Assembly (NCBI GenBank): GCA_002070955.1
Contig: MWEK01000033.1
Span: forward strand, 1-51,908
Direction: 5' to 3'
DNA from: Planctomycetes bacterium ADurb.Bin069
GTDB lineage: Bacteria; Planctomycetota; UBA8108; UBA8890; UBA8898
Length of the DNA stretch: 51,908 bases
A program made the position numbers and the translations under genes. How positions within the stretch are numbered: position 1 is the first letter of the stretch; every line of letters starts with the position of its first letter. Under the pieces are notes generated by a model, which was given only the letters and a program-made list of their open reading frames with translations, searched no databases and was not told the DNA's origin. Positions 8,997 to 17,747 of the stretch are shown piece by piece.

Positions 8997-9197
8997 GTGG
9001 CTTACAGGTTCGAATGGGACGAAGAAAAGGCCACCTCGAATGTGCGGAGACACGACGTCGGGTTCGACGAAGCCAGCACGGTGTTTGCCGACCCACTGGG
9101 TGTCGTCTTCGATGATGAGGAGCATTCCCTGGGAGAGGTCCGGGAGATCTTGATCGGACGCATAGGAAATGCCGTTCGCGTTTTCATTATTCACTAG
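8997..9197 (+). CDS. BrnT-like toxin, C-terminus replaced by a dispersed repeat
   Basis: The first 54 residues match BrnT/DUF497 ribonuclease toxins: RFEWDEEKATSNVRRHDVGF, then EASTVFADPLGVVFDDEEHS and VREILIGR. BrnT proteins are usually about 90 residues. Here the frame enters the dispersed repeat at 9158 and continues as IGNAVRVFIIH to a stop at 9195-9197, giving 66 residues. The final beta strands and the usual 'RIISAR' region are absent, so activity is doubtful. The GTG start at 8997 follows AAAAGGAGGG with very tight spacing. No BrnA antitoxin gene follows. It may once have been an integron cassette, since it directly follows an attC-like half site. Confidence 0.6.
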   Translation: MAYRFEWDEEKATSNVRRHDVGFDEASTVFADPLGVVFDDEEHSLGEVREILIGRIGNAVRVFIIH

Positions 9198-9372
9198 CGC
9201 AATCGCGACCCTCGCCGCGGTCAATCAACGGTCGCGCGAACTCTTGAGGCGCTCCGCGCGAGCCCGCGCAGAGATCCGGGCTGCCTAAACGCCTTCGAAA
9301 CGGCCTCTGGCCGGTGTTTTCGCCCCGGCGCCGCCCCTCTCTGCCGCCGGCCCCGCGCTCCCGCACGGGCGG
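9158..9372 (-). repeat. Dispersed repeat, copy 1
   Basis: This is one of three long copies of the same sequence (others at 11663 and 51521). All begin, read on the plus strand, with ACGCATAGGAAATGCCGTTC followed by GCGTTTTCATTAT, continue with a TCAATCAACGGTCGCGCGAA block and end in a GC-rich segment with CGGTGTTTTCGCCC. Copy 1 diverges from the others near 9372 and lacks the hairpin insert carried by copies 2 and 3. On the minus strand each copy contains an ATG reading MKTRTAFPMR. The left boundary falls inside the brnT-like gene. Confidence 0.85.
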
Positions 9373-9594
9373 TGTCGCGGGCGCCTGGGATGAGTCGCCC
9401 TCCTCGAAGGCGTCGAGCGTGAAGTGGCGCGTGAGGCACTGCCATTCGTCGCGGCGGGCGGCGGCGCTGGAGCGGTCGGGGGCTGCCGCTCCGCCTTCTG
9501 GAGCCGCTACGGGCGCGGCGGGAGAAGCTTCGGCAGCAGGCGCGGCTCTGGGCTCCGTGCCAAGGCCCAGGACAGCGACCGTCGCGAAGGCCAA
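9270..9594 (-). CDS. Possible small exported protein truncated by repeat copy 1
   Basis: A minus-strand frame from a TTG at 9594 reads as a hydrophobic, signal-like start (AFATVAVLGLG), an Ala/Pro-rich linker, then a more protein-like stretch DEWQCLTRHFTLDAFEEGD before it runs into repeat copy 1 near 9372. The start is uncertain: there is an AAGGAGG about 55 bases upstream but no good codon next to it. The rest of the 9198-9742 gap holds nothing else I can support. It could also be noise in a GC-rich sequence. Confidence 0.25.
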
Positions 9595-9742
9595 GACCGA
9601 CGCAAGGGGTGGACCGGCTTACGACGAACGGAGCGCGTGGCTCGCTGCCTCCTTTCGGGTCGAACGTGCAGGGCTCCGGAGCATTTTCCCGCCTCGCGCC
9701 GCCGACGTCTCGGGTTTTCCGGGCGGGGGCTGGGCCTGCGCC

Positions 9743-11653
9743 TCAGCGGTCGAAGGTAACGATCAGGCCGGGCGGCGCATCTTTCAGCTCCCGTTCCTCG
9801 GCCTCCGAGAGCTTACCTCCCAGAGCCTGGATCGCCGCAAGCGTATCGAGGCTGAGCCCGTCTGGGTCCTGTCCTTCCCTCAGCTTCTGGACGGCATAGG
9901 AACGAAACTCCGCAGTGGTTGAACGAACAAGCTCTCCGAGCAGGTGCTCGCTTACCCGGCCAATCGCCTCTCCCTTGCGGACCAAGCGCACCCAAGCGTC
10001 AACGTAAGCCTCCGCCTTCCTCTCCGGCGACAGCTTCAACGCCACGGCTTCGCGGACGAGGCTCAAGAGATCGCGTTCGCTCGCATCGAGCCCGTCCGAT
10101 GGATAGAGATCAAGCTCCCTCCGGATCTCCTCGGTAGCCGCCTTCACCGCAAACGGAAAGCAAAGAGTAGTGTCGCGCTCCCGCAGGACGGCGAGCACCA
10201 CTCTGGAGAGGAGCGGATCGCCTTGGGGCACGGCCTTTGCGAGGCCCTCCAGGGATTCCTGCCGACACCAGCCACCCTTGTCCTTCAGGATCCTGTCGGC
10301 GACCGCGGCCAGTGACTCTGGGCTCCTCTCCTCGAGCAGGTAGGAGTTGAAGATCGGAACCGCCTCTTCGGGGCACCTCACGTACATCTCGATGAACTTC
10401 GCGCGCGCTCGCGCCGAGGGGTATTTCAGGAAGTGTCTGGCAAGGGCGTGAAAGACCCCTTCCGTGAGCCCCTCTTCCTGGATCAGCCCGAGCAGCGCTT
10501 CGTGGGCCTCCTTCGCCGCGCCCAACTCCGTGAGCGCGTGGACCATGGTCTCTCGCCCCGATGCGTATGTGTTGCGGAGAGGGCTCATGATGCGCTCCCG
10601 GCCGTCTTCGAAGCTCTCGGAAGTCGGGAGCGCGGCGACGAGGACCGGCACGGCCTCGCCGGCCGGGTACCCCAGAGCGAGGAGGCTCTTTGCGGCCTCC
10701 GCCTGCACGAAGGAATGCTCCACCTTGAGGAGGGCCGCTATGCGGTCGAGGACACCCCTGGACCTGCCGAGGGAGCGCAGCGCACGCGCCCCGCATATCT
10801 TCACCAGATCGATGTCCTTCGCCGTGGCGGCGAGCACGGCGGGCGCGGCCGCCTCCTCGCCGTAGACCGCCTGCGCGCAAAGGAGCCATTCCACCGCTTT
10901 CATGCGTGCCACGTTCTCGGCGTCTTCCGCATCCGTGACGGCGCCCACAGCATCGGAGGTCAGCCTCTCCGCGATGATCTTCCGGGCCGCCGTCGGAGGC
11001 TTACCTTCGAGGTGGAGAAGGTAACCTCGGATGAGCGCCAGGACCATCTCAACATCAGTCCCGCCCTGTGCGTCGGGATAGGTCGTCCGGTACCACCCGC
11101 CGTGGATCCTGCCGTCGATGATGGGCAGGTCGCCGCTGGTAGGCGTCGGCACCCTCCAGACCGTACGCGTCCTGGCCTTGGAGGCCTTGGCTTGGGTTTC
11201 CCTTTGGTCCTTGTCGCTTCCCGAGGCCTTGTCCTTGCTCGTAGCGTCACCCTTGCCCTTGACCTTGCCGCTGCCATCGGGCGAGGCCTCGCCGAGACCA
11301 TCTCCGCAGGCGTGCGACCCGGCGCTGGCATCCGCCTCGGGGTTGAGGGTCTCCTTGCTCAGGAAAGCCAGGAGGCGGGCCCCTTTCCGCATCGATTCCT
11401 CCTCGATCCCCTCTTTCGGCCAGTTCGGGTTGTTGAACCCGCAAAGGACGAAGGGGGTGCCCGGGTCCCTCCCCTTGAGGACGTCGATGGCCTTGGCGCT
11501 GCACTCGAACTGGCCGCCTTCCACGATCTCGACGACGGCGATCAGGTCGGCGCCGGTCACCATGTCCTCGAAGGAAGGGTCGGTCCAGTGGGTGGCGCGC
11601 GCGAAGCCGGAAAGTAAAACGAACGCGGAGGCGAGGTAGAGAGAACGAGGCAT
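9743..11653 (-). CDS. Exported HEAT-repeat protein with a charged linker
   Basis: A 636-residue protein with a signal peptide (MPRSLYLASAFVLLSGFARA). The N-terminal domain (about 20-120) reads THWTDPSFEDMVTGADLIAV and contains a FVLCGFNNPNW segment. A low-complexity Lys/Asp/Ser/Gly linker follows (about 130-175: KGKGDATSKDKASGSDKDQ). From about 230 on it is helical solenoid with HEAT-like repeats (VKICGARALRSLGRSRGVLD, SFVQAEAAKSLLALGYPAGE). Function is unknown; a scaffold role is likely. ATG 11653 begins the signal peptide. An in-frame ATG at 11692, inside repeat copy 2, would add 13 residues of repeat-encoded sequence. Only about ten bases separate the repeat from the gene start, so its promoter must lie in or beyond the repeat. 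Confidence 0.8.
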   Translation of the reverse strand: MPRSLYLASAFVLLSGFARATHWTDPSFEDMVTGADLIAVVEIVEGGQFECSAKAIDVLKGRDPGTPFVLCGFNNPNWPKEGIEEESMRKGARLLAFLSKETLNPEADASAGSHACGDGLGEASPDGSGKVKGKGDATSKDKASGSDKDQRETQAKASKARTRTVWRVPTPTSGDLPIIDGRIHGGWYRTTYPDAQGGTDVEMVLALIRGYLLHLEGKPPTAARKIIAERLTSDAVGAVTDAEDAENVARMKAVEWLLCAQAVYGEEAAAPAVLAATAKDIDLVKICGARALRSLGRSRGVLDRIAALLKVEHSFVQAEAAKSLLALGYPAGEAVPVLVAALPTSESFEDGRERIMSPLRNTYASGRETMVHALTELGAAKEAHEALLGLIQEEGLTEGVFHALARHFLKYPSARARAKFIEMYVRCPEEAVPIFNSYLLEERSPESLAAVADRILKDKGGWCRQESLEGLAKAVPQGDPLLSRVVLAVLRERDTTLCFPFAVKAATEEIRRELDLYPSDGLDASERDLLSLVREAVALKLSPERKAEAYVDAWVRLVRKGEAIGRVSEHLLGELVRSTTAEFRSYAVQKLREGQDPDGLSLDTLAAIQALGGKLSEAEERELKDAPPGLIVTFDR

Positions 11654-11662
11654 GGTTGGCCT

Positions 11663-11990
11663 ACGCATAGGAAATGCCGTTCGCGTTTTCATTATCCACG
11701 AGCGTAATCGCGACCCTCGTCGCGGTCAATCAACGGTCGCGCGAACTCTTGAGGCGCTCCGCGCGAGCCCGCGCAGGCTCCGCGCGGGCTGTGTGCGCCC
11801 TCGCGCGGAGAGCCGGGCTGCCTGAACGCCTCCGAAACGGCCACTCGCCGGTGTTTTCGCCCCGGCGCCGCCCCTCTCTGCCGCCGGCCCCGCGCTCCCA
11901 CACGAGCGGCGTCGGCGCTCGTTCGCGCCCCCGCCTCGAACGCCCCGTGGCGTCCCAACGGTTTCATCCCGCCCGACAACTATCCTGACA
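11663..11990 (-). repeat. Dispersed repeat, copy 2 (longest)
   Basis: This copy shares the conserved start (ACGCATAGGAAATGCCG at 11663) and the central block with copies 1 and 3. It carries a hairpin insert (GCCCGCGCAGGCTCCGCGCG near 11768), and extends to CCGACAACTATCCTGACA at 11973-11990. The distal 60 bases (11935-11997) recur in inverted orientation at 48686-48755, where they form the left flank of the IS3 element. The end motif TGTCAGGATAGTTGTCGG differs from the IS3 terminal repeat at only one or two positions. Confidence 0.85.
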
Positions 11991-12132
11991 CGGGGGGCAG
12001 CCGAACCGTCCCGACCGCAACGGGACTCTCGGCGGGTTTCCAGAGAAGCCGGCAATCGCCGTCGAGATCCCGCACAGAGAAAGCCTCCCCTTCTCCGCCC
12101 GCCGCCGGCGCGGACGGTTCCCCGTGATCCAT
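11980..12132 (-). CDS. Small 50-residue ORF truncated by repeat copy 2
   Basis: From ATG 12132 the frame reads MDHGEPSAPAAGGEGEAFSV then RDLDGDCRLLWKPAESPVAV and ends at a TAG supplied by the repeat's end motif. Its composition is more protein-like than the surrounding noise, but there is no ribosome site and no domain I recognise. The frame stays open upstream almost to the tRNA-Val gene. It could be the stump of a gene broken by the repeat, or chance. The rest of 11991-12177 holds nothing I can identify. Confidence 0.25.
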   Translation of the reverse strand: MDHGEPSAPAAGGEGEAFSVRDLDGDCRLLWKPAESPVAVGTVRLPPVSG

Positions 12133-12177
12133 GGAGAAAGGGAGGTCCGTGACGGGCGTGACGGCCTGCGTTAACTC

Positions 12178-12254
12178 TGGTGGGCGATGACGGGCTCGAA
12201 CCGCCGACCTCCTGCTTGTAAGGCAGGCGCTCTAACCAACTGAGCTAATCGCCC
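12178..12254 (-). tRNA. tRNA-Val (anticodon TAC)
   Basis: The minus strand folds as a full cloverleaf. The acceptor GGGCGAT pairs with ATCGCCC, the D arm is GCTC...GAGC, and the anticodon stem is CCTGC/GCAGG around the loop CTTACAA, giving anticodon TAC. The T arm is GGCGG-TTCGAGC-CCGTC. The discriminator base is A, and CCA is encoded in the DNA at 12180-12178. Anticodon TAC reads valine codons. No other tRNA is adjacent. Confidence 0.95.
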
Positions 12255-12309
12255 CCTTTGCGGTTTCGCGCGCGGCCGGCAGTCATGGTAGGCCATGGCG
12301 CCGGAACGA

Positions 12310-13698
12310 TCAAGGTGCCGCGGACGCGTCCCACTGGAGAGACAAATCCTCGCAGGCGTCCGCGGGATCATCGAGATCCGCCAGGCCGCCGCGCCGCGCC
12401 TCCGGCTCCAAGATTCTCAGGCGCGGACGGATCGGGTCGATCGGATTCGGGCCCACCACGCGCGCGATCTCGCCCCCCGGCAGCCTCACGATGCTGCCCA
12501 CGGGGAATTTCGAGAAATGCAGGGCGAAGGCGCGCAGGACGCCCGGATCGAAAAGATCCTCGGCGAGCGTCATCGCCTCGATGCAGCGGTAGGCCTCCCG
12601 CGGCGTGCGCCCCTCGCCCGTCCACGGGTTGACGAGGAGCGCGAAGCTGTCCAGGAAAGCCGCTATCCGCGTGGGAAGATCGACCTCCTCGCCGCGCTTG
12701 CCGCGCGGCTCGCCCCGGCCGTTCCAACGCTCGTGGTGATCCAGACACACCGACTGCACCTGATACCCCCACGTGCGCGCCTCCCGGATGAGCCGCGCGC
12801 CCGCCTCCGTGTGGTCGATCGGCTCGACCACGGTCAAGCCCTCCGTCGGCCCCGGCTTCCACCCCAGCGCCACGAGCCCGACATTGTGAAGCAGCCCCGC
12901 CACCCCCATGCGCAGCACCTGAAGCGGCGTCCATTTCAGGCCCAGCGCCATGTGAATGCACATCTTGCAGACCAGCAGCGCGTTGCGCGCCACGGGATCG
13001 AGCGGCAGGGTGTTGCGCCACTCGATGAACGTCTCCGGCTCGACCTGGCGGCGCCTCACGAGAAACTGCACGAAGCGCTCGACCTGGGCGCCGTTGATGC
13101 GCCCCCGCACCGCGATCCTCGCGAACATGTCCTCGAGCCCTTCGACCGCCTGCCGACAGCCGCCGCGCCCCGCCTGCGGCGCCGCCGTCCCCTCTCGGCG
13201 GCCGGCGCTCGGCTCGGCGCCGGGGGAAGGGGGCTCCGCGGCGCGGGCCTGCCTCGCGCGCCAGACCTCGGCGATCGACGCAATGACTTCGTCCTCGGCC
13301 TGCGCCCGCAGCCGGATTACATCCTCGCCGTCGATGATCCCTCGCCGCCGCGCTTCTTCCAGCAGCGCCAGGACTCGCAGCGACCCCGCATCCTCGCAGG
13401 TTTGCAGCTCCGGGTGCCACCTGCGCAGCACCACCGCCTCCTCGGGCGACAGCCTGACGACAACCACCGGCACCCGCTCGATCCCCGCGCGCCGCGCCGC
13501 GTGATAACGCCGCCGGCCGTCAAGCACGATATAGCCCTGCCCTTGGGGCGCGACGACAAGCGGACGCAGGAGACCGTGCGCGGCGACCGACGCGCACAAC
13601 TCCTCCGAGGGCTCGCCCGGCCAGGCGCAGAGGCGCTCCAGGGGGAGATTGCGCACCCGGCTCTCGGCGCCCCGCTTCCTGCCTCTTCCGAGCCACAT
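12310..13698 (-). CDS. ParB-like / degenerate HD-GYP fusion protein
   Basis: A 462-residue protein of two parts. Residues about 15-95 look like a ParB/Srx-type nucleotide-binding domain (LPLERLCAWPGEPSEELCASV, GLLRPLVVAPQGQGYIVLDG, GRRRYHAARRAG at 61-72). After a Pro/Gly/Ala linker, residues about 200-400 resemble an HD-GYP phosphodiesterase: a helix MGVAGLLHNVGLVAL, H296 in DHTEAGARLI, and DHHERWNGRGEPRG. The metal-binding HD pair reads H271-N272, and the GYP motif reads GEPRG, so activity against cyclic di-GMP is doubtful and a binding or scaffold role is more likely. It starts 13 bases after the BY-kinase gene, so the two are probably one operon. Confidence 0.75.
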   Translation of the reverse strand: MWLGRGRKRGAESRVRNLPLERLCAWPGEPSEELCASVAAHGLLRPLVVAPQGQGYIVLDGRRRYHAARRAGIERVPVVVVRLSPEEAVVLRRWHPELQTCEDAGSLRVLALLEEARRRGIIDGEDVIRLRAQAEDEVIASIAEVWRARQARAAEPPSPGAEPSAGRREGTAAPQAGRGGCRQAVEGLEDMFARIAVRGRINGAQVERFVQFLVRRRQVEPETFIEWRNTLPLDPVARNALLVCKMCIHMALGLKWTPLQVLRMGVAGLLHNVGLVALGWKPGPTEGLTVVEPIDHTEAGARLIREARTWGYQVQSVCLDHHERWNGRGEPRGKRGEEVDLPTRIAAFLDSFALLVNPWTGEGRTPREAYRCIEAMTLAEDLFDPGVLRAFALHFSKFPVGSIVRLPGGEIARVVGPNPIDPIRPRLRILEPEARRGGLADLDDPADACEDLSLQWDASAAP

Positions 13699-13711
13699 GC
13701 GCCCAGCCCTC

Positions 13712-15913
13712 TCACGCGGGCACGAGCTGCTTCGTCCGCCCGCCGCCGCGGCCGTAGTACCCGTATTCCTTCGCCTTTCCGAAGGAGTACCGGTTCAGGA
13801 AGACGCCCAGGACGTTCGCCTGGACGTTCGCCAGCAGGTGTTTCGCCCAAAGGATGTCGTGCCGGTCGCACTGGCCCGCCCCGACCACGAACACGCACCC
13901 GTCCACCATCGAAGCCACGGTCAGACCGTCGCCGACCCGATCGATGGGCGGCGTGTCAAAAATCACGAACTCCGCCTGCGCGCTCAATTCGGCGACGGTT
14001 TTTGCGAAGAGCTCCGATTCGAGCAGCTTGGCGGGAGCGGATGCGCTCGGCCCGCTCGTCAAGACGGACAGGCCGGGGACCGCCGAGCGCTGGAGGGCGT
14101 CCGTCGCCTTGACACCGCCCCTGAAGCGGACGTCCTCGCTCATGATGCCGTCGAGCACCTGCTGCGGCGAAATCCAGCCGCTCAGCACCGTCGACAAGCC
14201 GTAGATGTTGTTAAGGCCGAGCAGCGTGTGGACTCGGGGGCTGCGCATGTCGGCGTCCACCAGCACCACCCGCGCGCCCTTGCGCGCCAGCGCCGCCGCC
14301 AGGTTGACGCTCACCGTCGTCTTGCCCTCTTGCGCCACGGCGCTGCACACCGCGAAGGACCGCAGATCGAGCTCCCGCGCCGCGGCGCGCACCAGGGTGG
14401 CCGCGACGCTGAACCGCTCCGCGATTTCCGAGTCCTCCGCCGCCAGGCGTCCGACCTGCGTCCTGGAGGCGGGAGGAATCGCGCCGAGGAGCGGCGCATC
14501 GAGCCACTTTCGCACGTCGCCCTCGTTCATGACGCGCACATCCAGGTACTCGCGGAGGAACGCGGCGGCCGCCGCCGCGATGAGCCCCAGCAGCACCGCC
14601 AGAGACAAGGGTCCCGATCCCGATCCGGGGACGGGCAGCGTGATCGCCATGCGCCCGGGATCGGCGATCCTGACTCCGCCGAGCAGGTGGGCCGCGCCCA
14701 GGAACCGCACGTTGTTCTCCATGGCCAGCACGGTGCGATAGCGCTCGCCCACGTCGTCGCACGCCTTCTTCACCGGCTGGTAGACAATGGCCTGGCTGGA
14801 AAGCTCCTGAGCGCGCCGGTTCAGGGCGGCCAACTGCTCCTGCCTGACTTCCAGGGACAGGGCCGTCTTGCGGATCTGGATGAGGACGTCTTGCAGCTCG
14901 CGGTCGTTGGAATCCAGCGCCGACCTGGCAAGCTCCTCCTTCATGATGTCCGGCAGGCGCTGCTCGATCTCTCCGATGCGCTTCTCCAGCTCCACGACCT
15001 CGGGATGCTGCCGCGTCCTGCGCTCCAGCATCTCGTCGAGCTTCAACTTGAGGTCGATGAGGCGCTTCCGCGCGCCCGCGACGCGCTCGTTGTCCACGAG
15101 AGCCGTCTCCACCTCGAGGGGCGACGGCGGCGCGCCCTCGGCGAGCGGACGCTTCTCCACCAGTTCGCGGTAACGGCGCGTGTTCTCCCGGTGCGTGGCC
15201 GCAAGGCGGTCGCACTCGCTCTGCAAGTTCTCAATGTCGCGCTCGAGGTGTTTCTGTCTGACCACGGGATCGAAGCCCACCGCGGCCACGATCTGCCCCC
15301 ACTTGCCCTCGGCCTCCTTGAGGGAGCGCCGCAGCGCCTCGGCCTCGTCGTGCAGCATGTGCCGCACGTGTTCCAGGTCCTCGTCCAGCCGATCGTCGTA
15401 GTAGCGCACGACGGCCTCGGCCGCCGCCCACGAGATCAGCAGCGCAGAGGCATGGCTCTTGGCCCGCACGACCAGAAACACCGATCCCTGATCGTCGCTC
15501 ACGGCCCGCAGGGCATCGGCCAGGATGCTCGGGAAAACCTCCCGGTTCCCGTAATCCCGCGCGAACTCCCCGCGATAGACCTCGATCTCGTCCTTGAACG
15601 GCGGCAGCACGAACCCGCGGCTCGTGAAGGGTTCGTCCCCGTAGACGAGCCTGACGATGCGCTCCTGGATCCAACGGTTCTCCAGGGAGGCTTTCACGGT
15701 ATGAGACGACGGCGTCTTGATCCACGCGACCGGCGAGAGCGGCGCGCCCGCCGACGACCCCGCGCCGTTCGCGACGATTATCTGAGCGCTCGCCTGGCTC
15801 TGCTGCCGGCCGCAACTGACCCAGGCGACATGCGCCCCCACGACGAGGATCAGCACCGCCAGAAAGATCCGGTAACGGCGCCGGACTACGGACAGATAAT
15901 CTCGAAGCTCCAT
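13712..15913 (-). CDS. BY-type tyrosine kinase / polysaccharide chain-length protein (Wzc-like)
   Basis: A 733-residue protein. The N-terminal Wzz-type domain has membrane helix 1 at about 15-35 (YRIFLAVLILVVGAHVAWV), a long periplasmic part with coiled coil at about 180-330, and membrane helix 2 near 445-465 (LSLAVLLGLIAAAAAAF). The C-terminal kinase has a Walker A AQEGKTT (K531), A' motif VLVDADMRSP and Walker B FVIFDTPP. The tail carries a short tyrosine cluster (RYSF...EYGYYG). Proteins of this type control chain length and export of exopolysaccharide and autophosphorylate on the tail. ATG 15913 is chosen because GGAAGGG precedes it; a GTG at 15934 is possible. No polymerase or flippase gene lies nearby. 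Confidence 0.9.
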   Translation of the reverse strand: MELRDYLSVVRRRYRIFLAVLILVVGAHVAWVSCGRQQSQASAQIIVANGAGSSAGAPLSPVAWIKTPSSHTVKASLENRWIQERIVRLVYGDEPFTSRGFVLPPFKDEIEVYRGEFARDYGNREVFPSILADALRAVSDDQGSVFLVVRAKSHASALLISWAAAEAVVRYYDDRLDEDLEHVRHMLHDEAEALRRSLKEAEGKWGQIVAAVGFDPVVRQKHLERDIENLQSECDRLAATHRENTRRYRELVEKRPLAEGAPPSPLEVETALVDNERVAGARKRLIDLKLKLDEMLERRTRQHPEVVELEKRIGEIEQRLPDIMKEELARSALDSNDRELQDVLIQIRKTALSLEVRQEQLAALNRRAQELSSQAIVYQPVKKACDDVGERYRTVLAMENNVRFLGAAHLLGGVRIADPGRMAITLPVPGSGSGPLSLAVLLGLIAAAAAAFLREYLDVRVMNEGDVRKWLDAPLLGAIPPASRTQVGRLAAEDSEIAERFSVAATLVRAAARELDLRSFAVCSAVAQEGKTTVSVNLAAALARKGARVVLVDADMRSPRVHTLLGLNNIYGLSTVLSGWISPQQVLDGIMSEDVRFRGGVKATDALQRSAVPGLSVLTSGPSASAPAKLLESELFAKTVAELSAQAEFVIFDTPPIDRVGDGLTVASMVDGCVFVVGAGQCDRHDILWAKHLLANVQANVLGVFLNRYSFGKAKEYGYYGRGGGRTKQLVPA

Positions 15914-16197
15914 GAGCGCGCCCTTCCGGGACACCCCTCAAGCGCGGCCGTCGCCGCCCGCCGGCGGCGGGAACGACGGGAGGTTTCCCACTTTACCAGT
16001 AGTACTATCGTCCCCGCCCCAAAGCTTCCTTTAGGGAACCGCCGCCTTTTCGCCCGGAGGGCGGGAGGCGCCGGCCGCCGCCTTTCCCCGGAACGTAAGC
16101 GCGCCCCCCCGCGCGGCTTTCACCGCCCGCGGCGGGTCCCTCCGGCCGCCCACCCCGCGCTTGCGCCTCCGCGGCCGGCGTTATACACTGCCTCTCT

Positions 16198-17747
16198 GTG
16201 AAGAGGAGACCCCGCGCGCGCACCCAAGACATGCTGTTCGCCGCCGCCGCGCTCGCGGCCGCCGTGTGGAGCCGGCCGGCGCTCGCCGGCGAAGCCGCGC
16301 CGCCGCCGTCGCTCCAGGACGCCATCGCGGCGCTTCTGGCCCGCGACGGCTGCGACGTCGAGCGGACGGGCATCTGCGTCATCGCCGACGACGGCGCGAC
16401 CCGCGCGGAAATCTCCGCCGACACGCCGCTCGCCCCCGCCTCCAACCTCAAGCTTCTCACCACCGCCGCGGCGCTCCACAACCTCGGCGAGGAGTACATC
16501 TTCCAGACCACCTTGACCGCCACGGCGGCGCCCCGCGGCGGCACCATCGCGGGCGATCTCATCGTGCGCGGCGGCGGCGACCCGAATATTTCCGGGCGTT
16601 TCTACAGCGACCCGGAGGCCGTCTTGCGCGCCTGGGCCAAGGCTCTGCGCGCCGCCGGCATCCACACGATCACGGGCGACTTGGTCGCGGACGACACCTT
16701 CTTCGACGACGAGCGCTTCTGCCCCTCCTGGGACCGGGCGCAAGAGGCCCGTTGGTACTCGGCCCAGGTCTCGGCGCTGAGCCTCAACGACAACTGCGTG
16801 GACATCACCGTGACGCCCGGCGCGGCCGACGGACCCGCCCTCGTCTCCGTGGCGCCCGACAGCCCGGCGGTCGTCCTGCGCGGCGCGCCCGTCACCGCCG
16901 CCAAGGCGAAGACCAAAATCATCGTCACGCGCCGGTCGGGCACCAACGAGATCACCCTCTCGGGCACGATCGACAAGAACGCGGGTCCGTGGAGGGACTA
17001 CGTGGCCATCGACGATCCCGCGATGTTCTTCGCGCACACCTTCGCGGCCGTGCTGCGCCGCGAGGGAATCGCCGTGCGGGGCGCCGTGCGCCGCGCCGCC
17101 CGGCCCGCCCCGGCGCCGCCCCCCGGCGCGCAGCTCCTCATCCGCCACGATTCGCCCCTGGCCCGCGCGCTGCCCGTCATCAACAAGAACAGCCAGAACC
17201 TGCACGCCGAGCTCCTGCTCCGCGCCATGGGCGCCGTCAAGTTCGGGGAAGGCAGCGCCGCGGCCGGCGCCCGCGCCATCCGCGCCTGCCTCGACACGCT
17301 GCTTGTCCCCTGCGAGGGCCTCGTCATCGAGGACGGCTCGGGGCTTTCCGCCGGCAACCGCGTCACCGCCCGCACGCTGGCGCGGCTTCTGCACGCCGCC
17401 CGGGGACGGGAATGGTTCCCCCCCTACCTCGACTCGCTCCCCTTGGCGGGCATCGATGGCACCCTGAAGAGCCAGCGCCGCTTCCGAACGGCGCCGCAGC
17501 TCCACGGCTGCGTCCACGCCAAGACGGGCAACATCGCCCGCGTCTCGGCCCTTTCGGGCTACGTGCGCCACGGCGAGCGTCTGTGGTCCTTCGCGTTGCT
17601 CTTCAACGAACCGCTCCGGCGCAAGGGCGCCCGCCCTTTGCATCCCGCGCCGTCATCCTCTACGATGAAACCCATCGCAGCGCGCCTGGGCCGTTGCAGA
17701 AAGGAGACGCATGCGCACCGCCGGATCTCTCGCCGTCGCTTCGCTGA
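16198..17747 (+). CDS. dacB: D-Ala-D-Ala carboxypeptidase PBP4 (S13), C-terminal end frameshifted
   Basis: The protein has a signal peptide (MLFAAAALAAAVWSRPALAG) and all three penicillin-binding motifs: S-N-L-K in PASNLKLLTTAAA, S-Q-N in NKNSQNLHAE and K-T-G in HAKTGNIARVS. It would trim or cleave peptidoglycan cross-links in the periplasm. The start is GTG 16198; a TTATACACT box lies just upstream. The family fold should end shortly after SFALLFNEPL (about 17615). In this frame no stop occurs before 18396, deep inside the next gene. A shift in the last codons would end it at 17668 or 17747. I give 17747 as the outer limit. This is either a natural frameshift or a sequence error. Confidence 0.75.

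Noticed and set aside
8930..9197. A working BrnT/BrnA toxin-antitoxin pair
   Set aside because: The toxin frame is short at its C-terminus and no BrnA-like gene follows.
10433..11617. Long plus-strand frame opposite the second HEAT gene
   Set aside because: It is an antisense shadow of a GC-rich gene; composition is rich in His, Arg and Gly with no domain, whereas the minus frame has a signal peptide and repeats.
9158..11990. CRISPR array from the repeated segments
   Set aside because: The copies are 200-330 bases long, few and far apart, with no short regular repeat-spacer pattern and no cas genes.
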